Assembly: GCA_034698045.1 (NCBI GenBank)
Contig: JAQGAU010000497.1
Location: 1 to 27,058, forward strand
DNA length: 27,058 bases
DNA from: Paramacrobiotus richtersi
Taxonomy: Eukaryota > Tardigrada > Eutardigrada > Parachela > Macrobiotidae
Reading direction: 5' to 3'
A program made the position numbers and the translations under genes. Positions within the stretch are counted from its first letter, which is position 1. Each line of letters opens with the position of its first letter. The notes beneath the pieces were generated by a model. The model did not search any database. It was not told the origin of the DNA and saw only the letters and a program-made list of their open reading frames with translations. Shown in pieces: positions 19,539-27,058 of this stretch.

Positions 19539-20986
19539 ATGGACAACACCTCTGAGTATACCAACGGACATGGGCCGCATTCTGATCCAGGTAGGAGTGC
19601 ATATTTTCAGTGTTAATGGAACGTCTGAGCCTCTGATCATGATCTGCTTCGTCTTGAACGAACCCTTTGAATCGTTGATCGGTGCTTATTCTGTCTTTCC
19701 CGTTGAGACTCTCCATGCAAACTGTATTATTTTTAGCACTCCAATTGTCACCTGTAGGCCAGACGTTACTGGAAGAGATCACCAAGATTATCGGATCAAA
19801 ACTGATAGAACAAGAAAAAACAACTGGTAATATCACACAGTTATTATTCACAGGCTGCATAACAATTAACATACAGTGTATTGCAGAACTGATCCGTGAA
19901 CATGATATGAGAAATATGCTCAGGGAGCTGGATGCGCAGCGCAAGGAGAATGCAGACGGGCGAACCCGCATCGACGAACTAGAGAAGCAGCTTGGCGAGC
20001 GGGATGCCCAGCTGCAGACGACCACGTTCCAGCTGGAAACCAGCACTACTCAGGTGGAGACCTTGCAGGCCCGGGTGGCCGAACTGCAGCGTACCAACTC
20101 CGAGTTGCTCACCCGCAATCAAGCGCAGCTGGAGGCGTTCAAGTCCAATTTACTGCAGTTTGTTACGTGCAGTATGCTGCCAACGGTAGGTTGTTTCGTC
20201 ACTTTTGGAGTTGCGCGAAATTCATATAGAAAGTGGAACTTGTAGGTGCCTGGGCCGAGTAGCAGCGTTGCTAATGTCATGGCAAATCCAGTCGCCCTGG
20301 ACGTATCAGCGATTGCACTGCCAGTGGAGACAGTCGCACCGCCGTTAGTCAACAGTGTGCACGTTGTTATGGAGGCAGCGCCCAAGATCGAACAACCGTA
20401 CGTGCTGTGGCCTGGATGTTTACAACGTGATACTGGCTAACATTTGTAATTAATTCAGTATTGTAGGCGTTCCACCCAGTCCTGGATGGACACCGCACCC
20501 TCTACACTTCCCGCCCTCGCGGCCCTTTTACCCGAGAGTCCCCTCGCGACCCCCCTGGACATTTCCTTCGACGGTACCGCATCGGATGTTCTGGCAGCAC
20601 CGACACCATCCGCTGCTGCCGAACCGACCTCCACCGACTCCGAGATGGCCTTCACCGGCACCCAACCCGAATCCCCGGAATTGGCTCGTCCCAAGAAGAA
20701 GGTGACCTTCTCACCGCATCCACCGGAGGTGCGCACCATCCAACCTGATCCGGTGGTTACGGGGAAGCGGAAGCGTCATGAGCCGTTGACGTGTAATGCG
20801 TGTGGGTTGTTGTATGATGGTCAGCGCGGTCATGCGTGCTCGTATGAGTGTGGCTTTGTGGGGTGTGGAAACACATTTCCGTCGTTGTCGGCGAAACGGC
20901 GCCATGAAAAATCGCACACGGGGAAGGAGGATGGGAGTGAGCCGCGGAGCTCGCGCACACCGACGACTTCTCGTTCCCCGCACTGA
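19539..20986 (+). CDS. Coiled-coil / RVxF-motif / zinc-finger family, copy 3
   Basis: Five exons: 19539-19590, 19737-19826, 19887-20185, 20246-20397 and 20467-20986, giving 370 residues in consistent phase. The start MDNTSEYTNGHGPHSDP parallels copy 2 (MDSAAGNSNGQRPQSDP). The coiled coil (EKQLGERDAQLQTTT and onward) is two heptads shorter than in copy 2. The last exon holds PESPELARPKKKVTFSPHPP (V277, F279), GKRKR (about 297-301), finger 1 (C307, C310, H320, C322) and finger 2 (C326, C331, H344, H348). Its last acceptor has moved eight bases downstream of the copy 2 site (TATTGTAG/G). The ancestral AG at 20457-20458 would give the wrong frame. Intact; function unknown. Nuclear, dimeric and PP1-docking roles are inferences from motifs. 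Confidence 0.85.
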
Positions 20987-21491
20987 ACACTCAGCCTCCT
21001 TTTGATAGTATTCTTGTTATTGCCAAATTCATCTCCTGACATGCCTTTCTAACATGTTCCTAGATTGTGTTCACGTTTGTTGCTAGTGATGGAATTTTGT
21101 AGAGATTGTTTTGTACTACCATAATATATTATAGGCGAAGTTTTCTCGACGTTCTTTACTGTTGGAAAATCATTTGTTACGCATTGACCGCAGATATTGC
21201 TTTCGTTACCGTTCGATGCCTTTGTTTTGATGAATCTAACAATGACCCATGTTTTCTATAAAGCACAATAACAAATTCCGGGCTGCGCATTCAGATTCAG
21301 GATAGTTTACACATCAAAAAAACTACAGAATACACCCTCAAACAAACTGGATAACATGCACAAAAAACTTACAATCTCAAACGGTAAAAAAAACTAACTT
21401 CAAACTTACAAAACAAGCATACAAAGAAATACATGCAAACTTGAAAATTCCATAAAAAATATCAAAAAAATGTATAAACTTTGATAGAGTC
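20987..21491. other. Convergent 3' region between copy 3 and ELMO
   Basis: The first 310 bases match the 3' flank of copy 2. The remainder is A-rich when read on the plus strand and lies downstream of the ELMO stop. No AATAAA for ELMO was recognised on the minus strand. No gene seen. Confidence 0.5.
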
Positions 21492-24400
21492 TCACAAGGC
21501 AATGGAGAAATTGAAATTATCCGGCAGCCGCGGCATCTCCGGGATCTTCTCGGGTATCGTAATCCCCTCGGTCCCCAGCAATCGCAACTTAATCTCCCAC
21601 GTCAACAGCTCCTCCACATCCGCCGCCGCCAACGGACTCCCCATCTCCTCCCCCAGCAGCACCCGTATCCCATCCGTCCACATGTTGAATTCATTCTCAT
21701 TGGGTGCAATGAAGTCCAGGGTCTTATTCTCCCCGGTCAGCGCCAAGGAGAAGGCCACGTTGTAGGCGGATTTTTTGTTCTTGACGTGGGGACATTCCTT
21801 CCCGGTTAGTAGTGCCTTGATCTCGCTGATGCCGATGACGTTGGCCAGCTGCCCCGAGGTGCTTTCGTCGGCATCGCCGTAGTGGAGGAGTTTCTTGTTG
21901 ATGGAGAGCTTGCACTTCCAGGATTTACTCTTGCCGGAGAAGACGTGCCGACGTTCGTAGTGTGAGAAGAGGGTGCCTTCCTGCATGTGACGGAGACGAT
22001 TCTCGGCGATTAGCGAGAGTACCTGATAAGGACAAACAGAACTCGTTAACCATTGCATCGAACTTTCAGTTAATGCATGCTCTGCGTTCCTGAAAAACTG
22101 TTAACGCAGATTTCTTCGTCGTTTTGTAGTATCCCCTTCTTATTTATACCATGCATCAAACATTTCACCTCACTGTCTTTAATGCTGGCGATTTTGTAGC
22201 TGGCACCGTTTACCGAAGCTACAAGTTATCTTAGCGAGCTTAATTGATTTCTTCGCAATTCGCATTTACTACTTACCTTTCGATTTCTCATACCACACTT
22301 GTGGCTCATCAATGTAGAACACTTTACTGTAATTCAATATTAAATTTTGGTCTCTTTGATTAGCTTACTTTACAGTTTTATTAACATAATTACCAAATAA
22401 TATTTCCAGACTCACCTCTGAACGTAGCATGTCCCTGAGCTGTGCAATCGGTTCCGCCTTGGACTCCAGCTGTTCCTTAGCATTCTTCCTAGCCTCCCTG
22501 ATCTCATTGATCTTCCCGTACGTATACTCCTTAATCCGCTCCCTCCAGGCCTCCAGGGACGGCGGCGCCGGCGGATCCCTTAACGACAAATCCACCTTCT
22601 CCTTCAGCACCCCGATCACCTTCAAGAAATCCTGCCCCGACGCCTTCATCTCCTTCCATGTCCGACACAGCGTCTGCATACCCAGAGTATACGCTTCTTC
22701 AAACGGATACTCGGTAGTGAACACCACCCGGTCATACTCCCCGACCAGAAACTCCCCGGGCGGCCGGTGCACCCGGAAGGTCTCCAGCAGCACCTGTACC
22801 ACGTGGATACTGGCTAATAAAAAAGGACAGTCCGAGGATTCGCGGGAGCAGCTCTCCAGGATCCATTGGCGGAAGATACTGGTGTTCTTGGTGGCAAAGT
22901 ACTGCATGCAGTCCAGGGTTAGGGCGCCTTCGGGGATGGCGGTCAGGTCGTCTAACGGGGATTTGACGTGCTTGAAACCTAGACGGGAGAGTTCTTCAGT
23001 GGGTTCGCTGTTTTTGCGGGATAGACTGGGAACGGCGGGGACTTCTGCTAAAACGGCGGCCGTGCTCTTCCGGAGATCTTGGAGGTGTTTTTCAGCGGTT
23101 TCGGTCTCCCAGGTGGGGTTCATTACCCTGAAATGCATAGACAGGTCATCATACTGTAAACTGTGTGTTCTAATCATATTCGATTTAATTACGCTAAAAA
23201 TTATTTCAAACGCATTTTCCAGTCAGATTTCATTCAGTTCAAAGACAAAATTACAGAAAACAGTACATTGTCAAAAATGTGCAAAAATTAACCGTAGTCT
23301 TTAACAAGCAGGCCGGGCATTAGCTTACTGATAAATTTTGTGTCTGTTGTTTTATTAAAAAGTTCTTAAGACATATAAAAATTATTGTTTCGGTTTAGAT
23401 ATTGGTTTGGTAATTAACTGCACTTTATCCGTACAGCACTAACCACGATGAAAAATGCCTATTACGAGCACCATAACTCTGATGAAACGGAAGCGTACTC
23501 CGTAGTGTAATGGCTTTAACAAACATTATAGAACAATTCACCATACATCGTACGTGATCGTGACAAATTCTATACAGACGATTGTATGAAATGCTCAGTA
23601 TATAATACATAAAGTTTTTTGAACACTTTACTCTTTGTATTCTTGTAAAAAAAAATAAACTGCACGGAGACAATTACGCCCATCTTGCCGGCTACGTTAA
23701 TCTACCTGAGGTTAACGACTTTCATCAGGTGCATCTGTAGGATAAACAGCTGCTTGGCAATCTCCGGTTTCGGGGTCTGATTCAGCGGGATGACCTCATT
23801 GAGAATGATCTCTCTCGTCCCGGAAGAAAGAATAACCTGCGCCAGGCTTTGACGCGCTTGGTCCGTTAGACCGCGGGCGAAGATGGCGTTAATCAGCGAC
23901 AAGATGCTGACCTGGAGGGACGGCTGTTTCAGGTGCTCCATGACGTGGGGCAGGGAGATTTCACGCGCCACCGATGCCTGCTTGGAGCTGTTGAGCAGGA
24001 GAGATTCCAGGATGGTTAGGGAGGTTTGGACGGTCGCCGGGTCGGAGAGGCTCTTGTTGACGTACGAGGCGACCTGTCAAAAGTAATCATAAGCTTTGTA
24101 ACCATATCAAAATAATCAACGAATTGTTTGCAAGAAATAAGAGTATTATTTCTATCTTTTTTTGTCGTAACTAACAAGCTCTTCTACTGATTACAGTATA
24201 CTCGAAGAAAATTGATTGGAAACGTTATAACAAAAAGTACAACTGGATAAAATTAAAGTCAGTATTCGGTTTTCACATCACTAGATGAGCGTAAGCAAAC
24301 CCAACGTGGGCACTATATGCCACTACACTACGAAAGCACCCTAAAGAAAGCATACGACAGTCGGAAACAATTGCCCCTAATGCGAAATCAGTATTTCGTA

Positions 24401-27058
24401 GCATTGTAGTCGTAATTAAAAACGTTCCTCTACTGATTATTCGAAGCAGATTAATTACAAGCATTGTAACAAAAAGTTTAATCATATGCAAATCAGTTTT
24501 ACGTTTTCACTTCAGTCAGTGAGCGGAAGCACCAACAATGATAGGGATTATACGGCACTACACTACGAAAACACCCTAATGAAGCATACGACATTCTACA
24601 TTTTATTTTACCCTTAAAACGAAATCAGTATTTTGTGATATTGTAGTCGTGATTAACAAGCTCTTCTACTGATTATTCGGAGAAAATTAATTGCAAACGT
24701 TATAACAAAGCGTTTAACCAGATGAAAATTCAGCGTTAAATCTAACACCAGTCAGTGAGCGGAGGCAAAGGCCTTATATGCCACTACACTACGAAAGCAC
24801 CCTAATGACAGCGTACGAACTTGAGAGACAATAGATACTTGTCATTTGAAATGAAATCTTTTTTTAATTTGTGTAATTTAGCTGACGTAATTAATGAACT
24901 CTTCTACTGATTAAATTAGCCGAGGCCTATCACCTGTAAATTACATATCTCAGTACTGTTATTTGTAACATTTATTACGGATACAAATTTCTGCGAACGG
25001 AAACAGGTACTGTTGTGATTCATTCAGTTGACTGAAATAATACAAGCTATATACCAATAACGATACAACAGCGTTTGATCAAAATTCGTCGAATCCAATT
25101 CGACCAAATTGTCAAGATTATTAGATTCACATTTTCTGATATCAACAGATCACTCCAAAGAAATTACACCGGAACGTACGATATGCGATCACTTCGAAAA
25201 AGTACATTTGTAAAGACACCTGAATGTCCTTCCTGTTTTAACTAATCAGATTTACTTTATTATTATAAATTTCTTCATTATTAACTTGAGCTTGTCACGT
25301 AAATGCTATCAAAAACTTGAAGATATAAGATCAGTGTGTTCAAAAAAAGCATACACAAAGAGTGTGTCTATAAACGCAACCTGACCCTGTACCTTGGCAA
25401 TAACACTCTGATCCACCGTATCCCAGCTGACAATCCCGTGCAGCTCAATCAGATCATGGAACGCCCCGAGGATCAGTCCGGTCAGTTCCGGCATGATAAA
25501 GGGAGTAGTGGAGAGGGATTTATCCCAGCCGGTTTTCTCAATGATTGTCACCAGCAGCTCCATACCCCCCTGGGTGATCAGCTCCTCGGCGAAGGTGATG
25601 TCGGGGGCCAGTGTGGCCAGTTGACTGACGGCGGCGCGTTTCTGCCCGGCATCACCCATCTGGATGCTGTGCAGGATGGTCTTGACGGTCACCGCCGGGG
25701 AGGGGTATAAAACTGTTGGAAACGTCGCGGTCAATAGCGGAATAAACTGGGATCAAAACTACTACCCCAATAAAGTTTTTTATTTTTTTTATTTTTTTCA
25801 CAGCATTTTTATTTACCACAGTTTGCTAACACAATAATAACAATCAGCTAATTACACATTATCACTAAAAGTGCCTCGAACATTATCAGTTTTTTATTAT
25901 TATTATGATATTACTAGACGAGCCAAACCAGTTTAGAAAAAGAACTTCACTGGCTATTGGAAATTTTGGATTTTGCGATCTTTTAATAATATTTAATATA
26001 AAATTAATAATTAATAATTTTTTTAGTCAGTTTTTGAAATATGATTAGTATAGTTCCACACTTGGTTAGTCGATAAATTAAGTTATAGTAAATTCAGTAT
26101 CAAATTAGCCACTGTTTCTAACCGGGACAATTCAAAATTTAAATGTGAATAATTTTTTGGGATAATTTTTTTCTTTTAGGAAAAAGCAGATTTTGTGAAA
26201 GTGTGCGGTGTAACTCTTAGCTGCACTTTGGATATTAATATTTAATCCATATACCCTGATCTTGAATTTTTGTCTAACCCTCCAAACCAGACAAAATACA
26301 CAGTTCACAGCGAATCGAATAAGTCAGCTGTTAATTTTTCGAATGCCCATATCAGGAGAACGGATTTGCCGGGTTTTTTCCAAACCAAAAACTGGTATAA
26401 AATGTTCTCTTGGGCAAAAACATCATCGATTATAATTCAAGACAGATGTCATATTTTCAAATATATTAGACTTCACGTAACAGCGTGGGTAATGGTATGC
26501 AGAGCCAATGTTCTACGACAACACACAATTTCCACGTTGCCCCATTGCTAAATGGAGTTATACAATTAACAAGCAAAAGATTAGAAACAGCTTTTTGTTT
26601 ACATATTTCATGATACCTGATATCAATGCAGTTGTGATTTATGGATATATTAATATTAACAAAAAAACAATTAAATACAAAACTGTACCACACGATGTAT
26701 TTCCAAGCGGAACTTATATATAATATAATAAAATAAAATTAAATTATTACTACCGTCAGAAATCACACAGGAACAAGTCACGTTCGACGAAAAATATTCA
26801 CCATAAAAAAAAGTAATTTTATCAAAATAAAGTTTACCGCAAAGTTTTCACAAGCATTACAACAATATTACACCAAACACAGCAAAAATGTACAAAAAAT
26901 TCGGTTATTAGAGCACATTACACCATGTTTATGCTAGAATAACATGATCATCCACTTACTTAAAACACTGCCATTCTTCAACTCCTCCCGACTCTTCTCC
27001 GTCACATACGTCATCTGCGAGGCATTCTGGGGGTCGACGAGCTGCAGGGCGTACTCCT
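21492..27058 (-). CDS. ELMO: Engulfment and cell motility protein (ELMO1/2/3-type), 5' end cut off
   Basis: ELMO binds DOCK-family proteins to form a Rac guanine-exchange complex used in phagocytosis, migration and myoblast fusion. Five exons are visible: right edge to 26960, 25712-25393, 24073-23706, 23127-22416 and 22022-21492. Phases agree, giving 675 residues; roughly the first 50 residues of a full protein lie beyond the edge. The order is N-terminal ARM-like repeats (EYALQLVDPQNASQMTYVTE; FHDLIELHGIVSWDT; VASYVNKSLSDP); the ELMO domain (LGFKHVKSPLDDLTAIPEGA, FLLASIHVVQVLLETFRVH, TWKEMKASGQDFLKV); then the PH domain (KLLHYGDADES, IKALLTGKECPHVKNKKSAY, FIAPNENEFNMWTDGIRVLL). The tail carries PEKIPEMPRLPDNF, a PxxP-type segment like the one that binds the DOCK SH3 domain. 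No frame breaks. Confidence 0.95.
24164..24915. repeat. Diverged ~240-bp tandem array in an ELMO intron
   Basis: There are three full units (24164-24408, 24409-24645, 24646-24883; 245, 237 and 238 bases) plus the start of a fourth. Each begins GTCGTAA/GATT..., then CTCTTCTACTGATTA, GAAAATTAATTGCAAACGTT-like and CAGTGAGCGGA-GCA, then the core CACTACACTACGAAA-CACCC and AGC-TACGA, then GCGAAATCAGTATTT-GT-like. Units differ at many positions, so the array is old. No coding potential seen. Confidence 0.82.
25713..26959 (-). other. AT-rich ELMO intron
   Basis: A 1,247-base intron, GTAAGT donor at 26959 and TTCCAACAG acceptor. Strongly AT-rich, with homopolymer T and A runs near 25776-25800 and TAATAATTAATAA-type stretches near 25985-26025. 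The short open frames in it have no recognisable content. Confidence 0.6.

Larger units (their letters stand above)
17089..21815. repeat. Segmental tandem duplication, unit B (contains copy 3)
   Basis: This is the partner of unit A. It begins with CACTTCACAGTGCGACAT, directly after the ELMO fragment, and ends inside the functional ELMO terminal exon. It carries about 1 kb of extra sequence (about 17335-18640) that has no counterpart in unit A. The orientation is direct. Confidence 0.78.

Noticed and set aside
22429..23304. 291-codon plus-strand frame
   Set aside because: Antisense to the large ELMO-domain exon; composition is low-complexity Ser/Arg and extends into the intron.
24164..24915. 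CRISPR-like array
   Set aside because: The repeats are about 240 bases, diverged throughout, and lie in an animal intron; there are no short identical repeats with unique spacers.
25740..26950. Small plus-strand frames in the AT-rich ELMO intron
   Set aside because: Composition matches the surrounding intron, with no recognisable motif or splice support.

Overview
This is a stretch of metazoan nuclear genome. Every gene is split by GT-AG introns of roughly 50 to 1,300 bases, intergenic DNA is AT-rich, and the conserved genes are animal-type. An invertebrate (protostome) is likely, but the sequence does not fix the phylum. Gene models were built by hand from homology, splice-site consensus and reading-phase agreement between exons; no transcript evidence was available.

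Layout. (1) Bases 1-1816, minus strand: the 5' part of a very histidine-rich protein gene that runs off the left edge; about a quarter of its long exon codes for His. (2) 2447-6154, minus: a four-exon HAT1 (type B histone acetyltransferase) with an acidic insertion. (3) 6759-9949, plus: a nine-exon homologue of C11orf54/PTD012, a zinc-dependent ester hydrolase, divergent from HAT1 across about 600 bases. (4) 10484-10801, minus: a tiny chromodomain protein with a complete aromatic cage. (5) 11697-20986, plus: three tandem paralogues of a family I do not recognise (409, 392 and 370 residues). They share a short N-terminus, a coiled coil, a proline/acidic linker, a PP1-docking-like K/R-V-T-F motif, a GKRKR basic patch and two C-terminal zinc fingers (C2HC, then C2H2). 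(6) 21492 to the right edge, minus: a five-exon, 5'-truncated ELMO (engulfment and cell motility) gene.

Copies 2 and 3 lie in a segmental tandem duplication (about 13.69-17.08 kb and 17.09-21.82 kb). A stranded fragment of the ELMO PH-domain exon remains between them, which shows that the duplicated unit was 'family gene plus the 3' end of ELMO'. Copy 1 is older and has an extra in-frame exon. The introns also hold a diverged 240-base tandem array (ELMO), a 213-base tandem pair (HAT1) and a dispersed element with core GCCRCTACWCTACG.

The genes form no obvious pathway. HAT1 and the chromodomain protein are chromatin-related, and the three-gene family has features of nuclear, dimeric, phosphatase-binding proteins, so a shared nuclear theme is possible but not shown. 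The most novel content is the three-gene family and the histidine-rich gene.
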